A model generated the notes under the pieces. The model ran no database searches. It was not told the DNA's origin and worked only from the letters and a program-made list of their open reading frames with translations. Source: Watersipora subatra (Eukaryota > Bryozoa > Gymnolaemata > Cheilostomatida > Watersiporidae). From it: a DNA stretch of 64,000 bases. Below are positions 36,900 through 52,300 of this stretch, in pieces (the stretch's first letter is position 1; each line of letters opens with the position of its first letter). The stretch spans positions 3,922,001 to 3,986,000 of the forward strand of contig NC_088715.1 of NCBI RefSeq assembly GCF_963576615.1, written 5' to 3'. The position numbers and the translations under genes are program-made.

Positions 36900-39800
36900 C
36901 GCAGTTGAGCCACCGTAGAACAACTGTGTCTATAATCCCTACACATCTCTAACATCGCTTCAAACTGCAAGTGGTGTTTTTGGTAAAGTCTAGGCATGTA
37001 TTTCTCTTCTAGTAGTTCAAGCGTGCTAGTTCGAGTTCTTCTAGTAGTTCAAATGACCGGATTTTAACCAATAGCTACATGTATAACTGTAAATACGACA
37101 GACAGACGAGCAAACACTTAGATTTATGTATATAGATGTATGTATTCGCCAGAGTGTAAATATACATGTGCATAACACTATGTATATTTTTATACACTTG
37201 CTACTTACATACTTGCTATAGCATCGCTATAGCAAGTACTATGGTGCATAACATTTACTTACGTGTACATGCATATACGTACATGTATACGACAATATAT
37301 GTATAGATATATACTTATGAATACATGTAAGAACATCTCTGTAGACATACATATAGGTATATACATCTGTGCATATTCATATATGAGCCTGTTTTAATTT
37401 AAAAGTTTACTATTTAGTTTAAAAGGTTTTATGACTAGGTGGGCAGTGCCTCACATCACCATAAACTTAAGTCTCCTTCTTTTAATAAATGCTCTCATTA
37501 CTAAGCAGCTCACAAAAGTATGCATTTCAAGTGCTGCAGCCAATTATAATACAACTAATAATCACACAGTGTGGCAACTATTATTAGTCATCCAGGTTTA
37601 AAAGTAAACAACAACTACTATTTTATGGATTAGCGTTGAGCTACGTGTTTAACACACCCATTATATGATATTATAGTTTTGCGGTGTTTCATACTCCCGT
37701 GTCACACCATCTGGAGTATGTGAAGGGAATTCTAAAAGACTACATTTTTCATCTGTCCGAATAAAAACACCAGCTACAGGAACAGATCATCTGAAGTGCC
37801 CAAATATTAACATATTGGGGGATATTGCAACTAAAGAAACAGGAATTAACTATTTACCAAAACTAGATTCAGCAAACAGGAAGGAGCCTTTTGGATTTCA
37901 CCAGGGTTATGGCACATTAGACCAGCTCTGTCATTGCAGTGCAGTACGCAGTAATTTTGCAGTGCATTACAACTTTCTAATGCGCATGGGAAATTTACTG
38001 CAACTGCATTCCTATTGTAAATTTTTTACTGCAGTCTACCACATATTCACTTCCAAAACGCATTGCTTAAAACCCAGCAATTCATGCATACTGCGAATGC
38101 ATAATACTCCAAACATGAGACTGTACCGCAAATGTGTACTGCAACTGTGCATTGATGTGAAGTTGTTGCTGTCTGTTGACACTAACACAATGTTTAGCAA
38201 ACTCATAAACATGCACTCTAACTCTCATGTCATTTCAGAATAGGAAATCGGACAGTATCACTGTTTTGATGAAATTGGGGTTCTGAAAGATATTCCCATT
38301 AGTATTATATATGTAGTATATTAAAAGCATAAACTCTCATTTCAACCATATATACAACATGCTGATTGCGATCAATTTGTTTGCCTACTCTTACTCAAAG
38401 CTTGAGCAGTATTATTATCTTGCAATTCTGCTGTGTTAAATTCAACTCACTACTTGATTCTGTGATGAGTTTTCACAAAAATGTGCTGTGCATCTATATA
38501 CAGTGTAACGCAAAAGTTCCTACTGCATCTAGTACTGCGAAATGGACACTAGCAACACTCCCACAGCCTCCAGCACTGCATATTGTTGTGCAGTAGTTAA
38601 TACCGCCACTGCACCAATACTGCATACAGTGAGTTGAAATAATTAGTACTGAATGTATACTGTGTACTGCACGGTAGTGAAAATATGCAATGCAATTATA
38701 CTGCACACTTGTAACATGATTTGTATTGCCACTGCACTGCTAATGCAACTACTAGCAAGTTTTCTATGACTGTACTGCATTTTACACCTTGGCTTCAGTG
38801 AGTACTCAGCAATACGCAGCTAAAATATTTTTCGTAATGGTCAAAACCCTGGATTCTACAAACCTCTACTGCACAGGCCAACATCACATTGATAAAGAAA
38901 AAACTTAAACGAATGTGCGCAACTTCATCTCCTTTAAAAAATAAAAATTCCATTATATTTTAATCCAATGATATAAAACCCCCATTTCATATCATTTTTT
39001 ATATCATTTTTCATCTTTATAGTGTTTTATATCATTGTTTTGACTGAGGGTCAGTATATGACAGATGAAGTATGCTACTGAATTGTACCATCTTTTACGT
39101 TTCCTAGTTTATTCCATTTGTTGTGGAAAGAATTTTGTGCTAAATTGGTATGAATGTATTAATGAAAATATATAAAATAACTTTATCTTAGACTATCAAT
39201 GTTATCCACAGCATCAAAACATTTACTATTAGCTCTCGTATAGTATGGTATTGATAACAAAATATTTTACTAGAAAGGCAAGCTTTGCAGTCAGCACATT
39301 ATGCATTATATTAAAAATGCCATAAAACCACTGTAAAGCGATTACAACCTAAAGTAAATGTATAATCGTGCTTTCCTGGTGTTGTAGTTTTATTTTAATG
39401 CTTGCTAAGTAGCCTATGTTTTATTATACTTATGCGCTAAGCGATGCTGTTAACGAGTGGTCACATTGATCTATATTTGTCACCTTCAGGATCGTCAGTT
39501 CCCATTATAGTAATCTCGTTGACAAAACTGAATTGCTAATCATTTTAGTTTGTCACACTCGTGTTACACTTTCTCGGCAGTCGTACTTCCAGCGTCGTTA
39601 TTAACCTCTATCTCGAGGGGCAGGCGTTGACCAGGTTTGGCCAGTGTTGTCTTCTAGACGCGGTACTATGTTGGGCCAAGTTATGGACCAAGCGATAGTT
39701 TCGAGATCTTTGTGAATTTAGGCACACGCCTTAATTTTCGAACAAAGTGGTTTACTCGACTACGTGAAGGAACAAAAACGCGAAGCATTTCATAAACATT

Positions 39801-40140
39801 TCTAAAGAATGTTTTCGCTTCTTAGCACGTACCTAATTGGTCTACAAATATTGGGGCTACTCATAGAGTTATCTTCTCATAGGAGGAGATAACTTTATAG
39901 GGCTACCTAATGTTTGTTTGAGATTAGTCGCAGTTCTTGAGTGCAAAGGACGTATAATGTAACAGCTCATAATAGGGTTATCTACTCGCGGAAACATAAG
40001 TCTTACTTATGGGTGCAGACCTAGTACGTAATGTGGTTGAAGCATAAAGTTATGTATTAGAGATCCTTGAGGTGTTAAAAGCTGTCTGGTTACCTAATTT
40101 TGTAACCTGATCAAATGTGCACTTAACACAAGATCATAGG
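36900..40140. other. Intergenic, with a TGCAGT-rich block
   Basis: No gene recognised. Between about 37920 and 38820 the hexamers ACTGCA and TGCAGT recur unusually often on both strands without a fixed period. Frames inside it (for example 37815-38243) show no motif. The rest looks like ordinary AT-rich DNA. Confidence 0.4.
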
Positions 40141-40167
40141 AACTTATGAACTCATTATGAACTCATT

Positions 40168-41034
40168 ATGAACTTTGATACTGCCAGACTATATTACTAT
40201 AATTTTATCCATTCCTATCTTATATATGGCCTGCATGTGTTTTACCCTACAACACCTGTAAAATATACCAACACACTATTTATTTTACAAAAAAAAGCTT
40301 TACGACTTATATGCAAAGACCTAAACATACCCCATAAAAACCATCACTTACCACTTACCAACTTAATAACAAGCACTACCGGTGTTCTTCCCTTACCTAA
40401 GCTATCACATTACTTCACCTGCCTCACTGCTCATTCAATACTCCACGATACCTGCCCTAAATATCTCAGCTATAGCTTTCAAACCGTAAACCATAGTCAC
40501 AAAACCAGAAACAGATTCAAATTACCTAGTGCCATAAACCACAACAAACTCAACAGTAACCTGCTAAATTCATTTAATAATCTCTGCACTTATTTAAGAA
40601 CTCTTCCTTTGCAATCTTTTAAAACAAAACTCAAACTACACCTACTATCCTCTGACCAATAATACCATTCACCATATAGCCTTACCTATTTTAACCATTT
40701 TATATTACACTTTGTTTTCATGATTGGAAAACTGTTGTCATATATTTGTATACTATTTTCACTGAGCTATTATTTGTCCACTTTTTGTTTAAACAATACT
40801 CATATCAATCCTCAAGCTTGCGTTCTACATATTTTATGCATTCAGTTCTAATATTATTATATTAGTTAGACTATTCACGAGTTTTTTAGTTAGACTATAG
40901 TTTCTTTGCGGTCCCTTTTATTTTTTTGTTGTACACCGCTTTTTAGTTAGTTTACTTGCCGTGGTACTTTGTGGAAAACATATTGTAAAATATGACTATT
41001 GATTACCACAATAAAGATTGCTCATATATATAGG
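40168..41034 (+). pseudogene. LINE 3' end (5'-truncated reverse transcriptase tail)
   Basis: A 164-codon frame (40168-40662) matches the pattern of the C-terminal end of non-LTR retrotransposon ORF2: YNFIHSYLIYGLHVFYPT, LFILQKKALRLICKDLN, and near the end LRTLPLQSFKTKLKLHLL. The reverse transcriptase core is missing, so this is a 5'-truncated copy. A 3' untranslated part runs to AATAAAGATTGCTCATATAT at about 41030. The tail type suggests a CR1/L2-like group; this is a loose assignment. Confidence 0.75.
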
Positions 41035-41039
41035 ATTTG

Positions 41040-43300
41040 TCGCGCATGTCTACCAAATATTTTTCATAACCTTTTTTCTTTAAAAAGTTGAGTTCTGCTA
41101 GAACATGGCCTCTGGACAGTCATGATCTGATAGATCTCCGTTGAGCAGACAAGAGATTGGCATAATTCTGAACATGCACACCTGAAAGCTTTGCATGATA
41201 GCCAAAATAAAATAGTTACTGAGAGAGCTGAGAATGGAGGCAAACTATGATTGCTGAAATATGAAGATTAAGCAGACAGAGAACCATGAGCGATGAGTGA
41301 AAGAGTGGAAGGAAAGCAAAAAGAGGATGAAGGGCTGAAGACAAATATATATTTCAAAAGCCTAGTACAGAAAGCTGGCAGCTAAAAAGCTTGATTTAAA
41401 AAAAAAATTTGAGTTGAAACTTTCTGCTGTTACAGTAGAGCCCTGTATGAGATGCCAACATTAAAATATATATCCATGATGCAATTTTTTGCGTTATTTG
41501 TCTTAGGGAAGAAGTGTTGGGGCAACACTATCAGCAGTAGCTTGCTAGCAATTGGACCTAATAATGCCACGCAAGCACACACCTGGCACGTTTGCCTTGA
41601 GGAATTGCCCTATACATGTATTGTGTAATAGTCACAGCATCCTTGAAAGTGAGATATGAAAAAGTCTCCGATGAGCTTTTCTTTGCTGCGGAGATGCAAG
41701 AGACAGGTTTAAAGACAAACTTACTCATAAAGTGAAAATACAGCATTGTTAAATGTTATAGAACGGCTTGATAAGATTCCCTTTGCACTGTAGGCTTTGA
41801 TGCAAAGCGCTGTGAGATTGATGACGCCTCCATATTTTGGATGAGTACTATGCTAAAAAAAAGATGTTTAGGGGCTTTAAAAAAATAGTTTCTGTAGGTC
41901 AACTTGCTGAAAAAGGATGTGGACTATTTGATCAGAGTCAGGCAACAGAGCCCTGCCATTAGTAGCCAAAACACGAAATCTAGCGATAGTATGCTATGGT
42001 TTTGACTTTCAACTGATTGAGAAATTCAGCCTTGAAGAGAGAGCTGGTAGCCTTGGCTGATTGAATCAAGAATATCTCTCAAGATTTATGACTAGCGGAG
42101 TTTTTCTAACCCATACGGGCGGTACCCGCATGAACGGTGTGAAATTGCATGAAAATCTATCAAGCTGCACTGTTACTGATGATCTTTAGAATGCTTATTT
42201 TAGAACAGGAAAGCTTGTAATTGTAAAAGTAGCTATTACCACTACTATAGTGAATACTTCATTGAAAAAAGCTCCGGTTATCATAGAAATTGGGTCTCTT
42301 TTTTTGAGAGGCTAGAAAAGGTTTGATGAACATAATGTTATTAAAGAATAAATCTCGGTTCAAATTCTCCTTATTCTACAAGCAGTATGAATGATAAATA
42401 CTGTATCTGGTTTAGCTTGTACATGGTCACGTTAAGTTTTTTAGTGAATTGTCTAGCTGATACCAACATTTCCAGCATAAATGCTCAGATAGTTGATGTA
42501 GGTACACGAACTGAAATAACTCTGGAATGATGTCATAGCAATACCTTTAGTATGCCATACAAATGGGTAAATATTATGTCAGTATGCATAGCAAAAATGG
42601 CTCATAAGCGTTCTAGTGTGTTTCTACATGTTAGGATTAACACAGTAGGCCTACTAGCTTTAGTTGTGCTTTTTCCCATGTGTCACTAGAGCTGAAACCA
42701 TGGAAATGTTCTTTCATTGTGTAGATAAAGTTACATTTCAATGTTGAACCATGACATTCATCTCATTAGAGATTTATGACCGCAATCTGGTGTTAATAGA
42801 AATTGTCTTCTCACTAGTTAAATAAGCCAATAAGTTCTCTCTTTAGCTACCCAGTATATGCTAATGAGTATATGTATATGCTAATGCTCTTCAACATGGG
42901 CGTGATTCTGTTTGCCCCAAATTTACACTGAAGAAATGTGTACTTTCAACGTACCACATCCACATAGCCTGCAGGGCTGCCCGGTCATTACAGATAGGTT
43001 AATATAGTATGTCTTGTTATTCGTAACAGCATAAACATTTTATCATTGCATCGAAAAAGAGTCAACTATATAAAATAAATGAGCAATAATAGAAAAATGG
43101 TAATAAAAGTTCAACCAAAATAATCCATGAATTACAGATCTGATGCGTTATAAGAGTCTTCCAAAGCTAGCAGGTTACTATGGTAACAAGCAGGTAAAGT
43201 GATTAAGAACATGAGCTATTCGAAACTTCAAACATATCACGCTGCAATACTGATATATGGCGAATAAAACACACTACACATTGCTTGACATTAGACATAT
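41040..43300. other. Intergenic between copy B stop and LINE tail
   Basis: No exon, repeat array or element end was recognised on either strand. Confidence 0.4.
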
Positions 43301-43309
43301 GCGTTCCGA

Positions 43310-46300
43310 TCAATCTCCTTCACTAGACTTGTCTGTGCAGCAGTAAACACAGCACAAGACGCAACAACAGCAGGTACCGAGGACGACAAAAACTCCAAGC
43401 ATGATCCACTTGGCCATAATATCCCAGTAGGTGAAGTCATAGACGAGCTTCAAACAATAATCAGCACTCTGGGATTCAGTGACATTCGTAGTGAAACAGT
43501 CCGATCTGTCTGTACCTTGACACTCCACCATCTTCGTTACCCAAACCGTTCCTACAAGTAACCTTACTGACTTTTTATATCAATAAGGAACTGCGGACTT
43601 TGGAGTTGTGCGCTCAGTTGGACATTGACATTTTGAAAAATAGAGATTAGCCCATCAAAGTTAACGACATTAGACTGTACATTAAAGACTGGTACACACT
43701 ACATCGCCGTATGGTAGTGTTAATCACACAATACTCTTATGATCATCTGTAATAATAATGTTCAGACTATCACAAACCCATCCGTGTTTACATCAGTGAA
43801 TACTAAGGGTTGAAAAAATAGAATGATTTTTCTCAATCCTGATAAAAACCTTCTTTTGTTGATTGTTATTTTAATAGATCTAGTTGTCTACAGTGGCTTA
43901 CTGAATCCTGTTCATATCATGCAGCTAGAAAGGTCAGAATTGTATATCGTATGTTTAGGCACCCACACTAGATGTTGAGAGTTATTAGCGCAATGAATCG
44001 AAGTCCGGCCTGGCTTTGAGTACTGAAAAGCACTGACAGCAGACAGAGCAAGAGAAAAAGTTGATTAGAAGTTGTCTTATCATGCCCTACTCATTACTAG
44101 CAGTACTAAACTGCGCATACGACTGATCATCTGGCTGTCAATGGAGTTACCTTTCTTAATGGTTATTTTGCAACTGCACAATTAGTGACCTTGTTAGCGC
44201 TACGAGTATTAAACCATTGACCTAATTCACATGAGCAAAAAATGGTAAATTGTTCACCTAGTTAACGTTATGGGCTATAAGCATTAAACTGTTGACCTAG
44301 TTAACGTTATGGGCTATAAGCATCAAACTGTTGACCTAGTTAACGTTTTGGGCTACAAGCATTAAACTGTTGACCTAGTTAACGTTATGGGCTACAAGCA
44401 TTAAACTGTTGACCTAGTTAACGTTATGGGCTACAAGCATTAAACTGTTGACCTAGTTAACGTTATGGGCTACAAGCATTAAACTGTTGACCTAGGTAAC
44501 GTTATGGGCTACAAGCATTGAACTGTTAACCTAGTTGACACAGCGGGGTACAAGTATTAACCTATACAAAGTGTTTATTTTACATGCAAATTGAATAAAT
44601 TTTCGAGCCTTCTTTTCGTTTGGTAAATATTAGCTTACTACAGAAAAAAGATCAGCATTACTGCATAGATAACCCTGACCTAGGAATTACGATACCCTGC
44701 ATGAGACTCTGCAACTGAACTCTGTACATTGAAGAACGCAGTATTTCTCTAGTTACCAATACTTACCAGCTATGAGCCACGCAATAAGAAAACTTCCAAC
44801 GAGTGAGTTGCAGCACCCGCTTTTCTTTGAGGACGAGTCGTCTTCATCAGAATCTACAATAGAAGTATCATCACATTCCTAGACTCTACAATAGAGGTAT
44901 CATCACATTCATAGACTCCGCTACTAGCAACCAACCGAAAAGGTGCACACCAAGAATTACACAACATGGATGTTCGACGAGGGAGATTAACTCCCACAAT
45001 ACCTTGGTCGAGAAAGAAGAGTATTTATGAGCAAATTAAACGACCTATGTCAGTTGCATACCATTTCTACTAGCTGCTTTAGAACCTCCACTGGTACATC
45101 CAGAGATAATACTGAAGACCCCTGATACGATCAAGTAGATGGTGAGGTACCTTTCAGCTGGGCAGTCGTACAGATACTTGGATCCTGCAAGATATGCGAT
45201 TTCACCTTGACATGAAAAATAATAGGTTTGTAATTGCTTTTAATGCATCATGACTTGAAGACAAACCTGCACAAAAGTTTTAGCAAACTATATCAGAAAG
45301 TAACGGTGTTGCTCTATCATTTATGATTGTTTTTGATGTTTGAGGTAATCTGACTGCCTCGATGTTTCAAGATTAAAATTAATAAAATTTGATCGCCATT
45401 AAAATCCTCAGATCAAGCAAAAGTGTGCTTATGATGTCTATAATTGGAAAGAGACAGACAGAATATAACAGATGCATAACGTTTCAACTCAAACGCAATA
45501 GCTGATACCGACTATCACAACGGTAACAATCGGTGACACCATTTCACTCGTATTTATCTTATGAGTCTTTTAATCGTGAGTTTTATCAATTTTAACCTTG
45601 AAACATCCAATCAGATCACCTCAAACAAAAAAACAATCGCAAATGATAGAATATTACTGATACTTTCTAATAAAATCTACTAACATGTTGTGGAAGTTCA
45701 TCTTCCTTTAAAGATTGACTTGCAACAAAATTCACATTACAGTTATTTAGTATCAACAGATTCACAAACTATGGTGTTTCCGTGATGGCTGATATTAACT
45801 GTTCGTTTTTGAGTTTTAAAAGGTTGTAATCACATTTCTACATATTTTGCACCTACAACTCAGCAGAGTAAGACATGGTGAACTTTTTGATACCAAATAA
45901 CTGTAATGAGAACTTTGTTGCCAGTCAACCTTCAAGTAAAGAGTTGGAAAGTGCATGCAGCTTTTTACACACTGATGATGGCAAAGAAAGCTTTTTACTC
46001 CGAAGCTTTGCCCGTTAACCCGGGTGACAAAATGTGTTAAATAAAAACAGCTGTTTCCATGTTTTTATGTAGTTTTATTATACTTTTTGATAATACAGCT
46101 TGTGAGATCAATAAATAAACTATAAACTTTATTATGATGTAACATTAATAATTACATTTTTGTTTTTCAGAGAAAAAATGGCTCATAACAAAATCAATCA
46201 CCTTTACATGACCTGATAACTTAGAAAATCTAAGGGTCAGCTATAAGGATAAGCTGAAAAATAGATATAAAACTATTTTAAAAAGACTCAACAGATTTGT

Positions 46301-49300
46301 ATCCAAAACCTAAGTTTGAAACAGGGTTAATTGCTCTACTGCAACAACAACATGTTGAGAGACATCATTTGAATAAAACTACATGTAGGCCTATGTTTAT
46401 GACCTCTGTTGAGACAAAATTACTGAACAAGTTTAAACTAATAATGACAAAATAATGCAAACAAAGCACACCGTTAGTATTACTATCGTTAGTATTACTA
46501 TCGTTAGTATTATTATCATTAGTATTACTATCGTTAGTATTATTATCGTTAGTATTACTATCGTTAGTATTATTATCGTTAGTATTACTATCGTTAGTAT
46601 TACTATCGTTAGTATTATGACCATCGTTAGTATTATTACCATCGTTAGTATTATTAACATCGTTAGTATTATTATCATCGTTAGTATTATTACCATCGTT
46701 AGTATTATTACCATTTGTATTATTATCGTTTGTATTATTACTCTTTGTATTATTATCGTTTGTATTATCATCGTTTGTACTATTATCAGCTGAAGTCACA
46801 GCTTATTCTTTGCTAGCAGACTTTAACTGAAATCTGCTCGCAGATTATGAGATACAACATAACGCCAAGTTTCATCATGCTGTGAGTGATGATACCATGA
46901 TCATGATGAGTTCGCTTGTAGTAGTGCAATAAAGCACGTGATGACAAGAACTAGGATACTACTAACACTGGGAAACTTCCTTTTTCCTCATCTCCACGCC
47001 TAATGCTCTTCAAGCGTTTATGTTCATAAATTATTTATGCTTGAATCAAAACGAAACTGTGGGAGACACAGACTGAAGATATACATCAGTATAACAGAAG
47101 CCTTGATAAATGGCAGAAGTGTTTATCTCCAGGACTAGCCTGCTATTGACTAAAGCTAAAACACAACCTCTGAGCTCATACTCATGGGTATCTGACATCA
47201 TTTGGAAAACCAGTCGCCAAAAGATAATGCTAACAAAACACGCAGCAAACAACCCGATAATCTCTATGGCAAGTGTATGAACTAGATGTTATCGAGATAC
47301 CATAATAAGTTAGAATACAGGACACACTCTATAGCTATATAGCTATATAACACACTCTATAGCTATATAACTCACTCTATATCTATATAACACACTCTAT
47401 AGCTATATAACACACTATAGCTATATAACACACTCTATAGTTATATAACACACTCTATAGCTATATGACACACTCTATAGCTATATAACACTATATAGCT
47501 ATATAAAACACTATATAGCTATATAAAACACTATATAGCTATATGACACACTCTATAGCTATATGAGCACCAAGGAAAAACTTGTTGGTGCCCGAGATTC
47601 TACTCCGGGTATTCAGCCCTTTTTTATATTCACTGACAAAATCAGTTTTATCATTGATATTTTAATTTCACTTCTAATGGATATTGGCAATTGATACAAT
47701 AATTTTATTAGTCGATATGCGTATATGACGCTGTGCGTGTAATCAATCACATGCCGTTGCTTGATTAAGACTTGAAACCACAGTTGCTTTTACCAAGGTG
47801 AAGGTCAGGTTGACGCCCCCCAACCAAATTTACAAATTTTCACACTCAAATGTAAGCCAGCGTGTAGCTGACGCATGGCATAAGGGTGAGCGTGTCTAGA
47901 ACATACTGCAGCATATTTCACAGACAAACCAATCGATATGGCATATTTTATATCCAACAAATGAGGAGTGCATCAACAGACCATTTTAAGCGCACTCATT
48001 TTCACATGCGTGAAGAGCAATGTCAACTGTCAGATCGCTTCAGTGAATCTTAGCATATTGAAAGGAACAACAGAGACATTTCATCATCCAACCAGAACTA
48101 TTGATCTCAGCTACTAATGCACCACTGCCATAAGAAAACATGAGCTTGTGTCAACAGCTTATTGGACAGTGAGCTAAAATTAACATCGCAAGTAATCAAT
48201 AACAATTTGCCAATATCTGATTCACATTCATGTGACCACCTTATGGTGCCCAGAGAAATCCCAAGCTATAGTTAGCTATGATTCCACGCATGATGAAATC
48301 AATGGAATGCAGCGCTGTGCAGTTGGAAAAACGTTTATAGCATAATGTTATTTTTCTGAAATCCAAAATGCCTACTGCAAATGTGACCACAGAATAGTCT
48401 ATTCAGCCATGCCATTCAACTAAAAAGGCTAATATTCTGCTGGCTAATGATTCTGTTGTGCTTGGCTAGGCAAATTTTGAATACATAAGTACATTTGCAT
48501 CGTAAGAGCTGTTCTGCTACACGCTTAGCTGTCACTACGTGTCTAGCTGTCACTTCAAGTTTAGCTGTCACCGCGAGTCTAGCTGTCACTACGTGTCTAG
48601 CTGTCACTTCAAGTTTAGCTGTCACCGTGAGTCTAGCTGTCACTTCAAGTTTAGCTGTCACCGCGAGTCTAACTGTCACTACGTGTCTAGCTGTCACTTC
48701 AAGTTTAGCTGTCACCGCGAGTCTAGCTGTCACTACGTGTCTAGCTGTCACTTCAAGTTTAGCTGTCACCGCGAGTCTAGCTGTCACCGCGAGTCTAACT
48801 GTCAACACAAACTAATATTTCGTTGAACTTACAGCTCCTACAGTGACTAGGTTGTACATTTAATGATGTCTATGAAGTACATTTAATGATGTCTATGAAG
48901 TTATTAATTGGTACCAGCGACTTCACAGAAGTAACCGTCTGCTGAGTGAGGTTTGAATGACCTTAGCTCCGGGGAGAATTAACTTCGCATCTACCTCACC
49001 ACCCGCAAGCGTCTGGGGAGGAAGATAATTATCAATTACGCTAAAGTGAGGACTAACCTCCCCTACAGCTAACCTCCTAGCACAGCCATACAAATAGTCA
49101 CCTGTACATCTAGTCACCCGTACACCAAGCCAACTGTTTCTCTTGTCACTCAGCAGTAAGAGCTCAGAGGCTGTGTCTCTGTATTAATCAATAGCAGATT
49201 AATGGGCCAAGGTATTAAAGGTTGACTCGCAACAAAATTCACATTACTGTTATTTGGTATCAAAAAATTCACCATGTCTTACTCTGTTGTGTTGTAGGTG

Positions 49301-52300
49301 CCAAATACGTGGAAATGTGATTACAAGCTCTTAAAAGCTCAAAAACGAAAAGCCGCCGTAGATTGGAATCTGTTTATTTATCTGATGTAGCCATTACAGT
49401 TTGGTTATCGTTTTGTCAGGTGATGTTCTCACGTGAATTGAAAGGCCAATAAAAAGCTCAATATGAAACTTCTCGTAGCACTAGTTTATGACAAACACTT
49501 CGGGTTTTACCGAAGACCCGGTATCAAATATAGATGCTCGCTACTTTACAGTTTTGTTTCGGCTTGATCAAATCGTCAAGTCGTAATCTGATCATGTGAC
49601 CCATACTTCGCAAATAATTTTTGCAGCACTTTTCGACTATCACAAGTGACCAACAGGCTCGTCATGATTATCAGACAATGATATGTACTCCTTCGAGGTA
49701 AGGTTAAAAAATTAAATAAATTTTTGCGGTAAGTTATAAGATATCACTGCTAAAAGTGACAGCATTACGATGACGATAAAACAGACGCGTAAGAACAATA
49801 GACATGGTTTGATTGAATGCGTAGAGTATATTTGTGAAAATATTTCGATGATTGAGGTTGCGTGAGAGTGCAAACAGAAGCCATCTTGTACAACTACGTC
49901 ACATTTGAGCCGTTTTGGAAAGAGAATCCAAACTACGGCGGTCTCGTGTGGCTGCGATTAACTGTTCGTTTTTTAGCTTTTAAGAGCTTGTAACCATATT
50001 TTCACATATTTTGCACCTACAACACAACAGAGTAAGACATGGTGAATTTTTTAATATCAAATAACTGTAATGTGAATTTTGTTGCAAGTCAACCTTTAAG
50101 GTTTTTATCGTATTTTCATGATGTATCTTCTGCAGTTTCATTTTTGTTCTGACATTAATAATCTGACAATACAGAAACTGAGCTTGCTTTGAGAGCATTA
50201 CTTTTGGAGGTGTCTGTGAGGAAAGATGAAGTTCTCCAGTGCTAGTAACATACTAGCTGTTGCTTAAGACAGGCTGAGCTGCATGAATACTGTTGAGTCA
50301 TGTTAACACTAGATATACCAATGTAGTGCACCTTCGGTTACCACTTATTGCAAGTCTAACAAGCAATAGATATAATGCACGAAAATAATTATCAGTATTT
50401 CTATCATTCTAAAGGCAACATTATTATGTGATGCAATACCATTATGTAATGGAACATTATTAGGTAGTGTAATATCATTATGCAACGCAATACTACTATG
50501 TAATGCAACATTATTATTATATTAATATTATTGTATTATATGATATTAGGATTAAAAGCAATACGGTGCTATGAGGAGGCATTCCATGACAGCAATGTTA
50601 CTGTTTTTTCTTGGAACACATGACTTTATATAGAGGGCAGAGCAATCAAGCTGAATTTCATCCTTCTAGTTGTTTGTGATCCAGACACCAATGTATTCTC
50701 ACAAACTAGCAACAGCCATGCACAGAAGTAAAATAGTTGTTAAAATATTTTCAAGGTTACTAATAGTTCAGGTTTTATGGTTGAGGTTTGAAACTAGATG
50801 ACATTAGATTAATTTCCAAGTCCAGCAAATCAGGAGCCAGAGGAGTGGGCAATGTAAATAAATTTTCAAAGTAGTGATGCCGCAAGTAAACCGGAGTATA
50901 ACGAGTATTCATTGTCCGCAAAAACTTCTACCTACTACCAGATAAGAAACTATTTTCAAAAACACTCACTTTGATCTGAAGAAGATCAGAGTGACTCTCT
51001 AATTGTAAAACAAAATTTTGTTTGCGGTGTAACAAATAAGGAAATGGAATCGACCAACCGACGTGAGTCATCTTGTGAACATGAATTTCGATTGGTCAAC
51101 TCTACACCAATTTTTTTACATCAATGCTTCTACAGCTTACAAGTTGTGATAGAACGGTAGATAAAACAAGCTGTCGGGTTGTAGATGGCCTCAACACTTA
51201 TGTTAGTCTATGATATGATTTATTGAGTTTACATAAGGGGAAGATTTGAATTGGGAAATTTTTTGCAAAGTAAGGGATGAATATTTGCAAACACCACAGC
51301 TTTGGAAGAACCAGATAGACTGACCTATAACAATCTCCGCAATTGGAAGTGCCAAGCCAAGTGCGAGAAAAAAAATAACCATAATGACAATGGCAACAAC
51401 TCCGACAACTTTTCCACAGCACTTGCTGGTCGCCCGTTTAGCGTAGTCAACCATGCCATCGGACTGTTGTTTTTGAGCCTTCAACTCTCCAAATATACTG
51501 TCGTAGGAAGGAGGTGGAGCTGCAACAACAGACAAAAATGACTATCAGCAGATTCTTACTGCATTTCACAACAGGTTTCGTTAAATTCTACAGAAAGTAC
51601 GTTGGACAAAACCAAAAATCACAAAAAGGGAGCCACCGCAAAACTAGCTGCCTACTAGTTCAAATACTAGGTAAGATCAGCGAAATGGCATAAAATGTAA
51701 TTGGGAGGCTCATTGGTAATGGGCAGAACTTTTGTTTAACTAATTAAACACCATATCATATTCATTATGATGAATTTTTTGCGAATGTCGTATTCTCTAT
51801 TGTAGTCAGTCTAGAACAAACATTTACCTTCCGCTCTACTTATTTGCCCACAAGCATGAACAATGTAACGCATATATTCACAATTTTAGAGCATACTACT
51901 TAAAGGTCCACAAAAAGTTCCTGCTGTCTGTGATATACAGAACATATTAGATGAATGCACAGAAGCATTAGTGAAAACAGCAGGGGGACGATTCACACTC
52001 ATGCAATGGCGTGTTTACACTTACAAAAACAGATATGCCAGACATATGCGAATCACAAATTCAGTAACCAAAGAACATGAGTTTTCATCGTTGAAGATAA
52101 GTTATCAAGTTGTAGCATAAAGCGTTTGAATTGATAGATGGGGAGATGATTGTAAAAAGTGATTGTCTGTGTATCCATGTGAAAAGCACTCTACTAGTTG
52201 GTGAAACAACTAGAAAGATTAGCAGCAGACATGATAGATTCGATAGGAAGAATGTTCTATTTCACCTAAACCGGAAGATGAAGCATGCACAGATCAACCA

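Noticed and set aside
46365-46799. 144-codon Asn/Asp/Thr-rich frame and two other overlapping frames
   Set aside because: The period is a multiple of three, so frames stay open; no unique coding part.
47330-47570. Promoter-like TATA cluster
   Set aside because: It is a 20-bp tandem repeat inside an intron; TATA strings are part of the unit.
48416-48826. Repeat proteins over the TAGCTGTCACTTCAAGTT array
   Set aside because: Three frames on both strands are open only through the 18-bp repeat.
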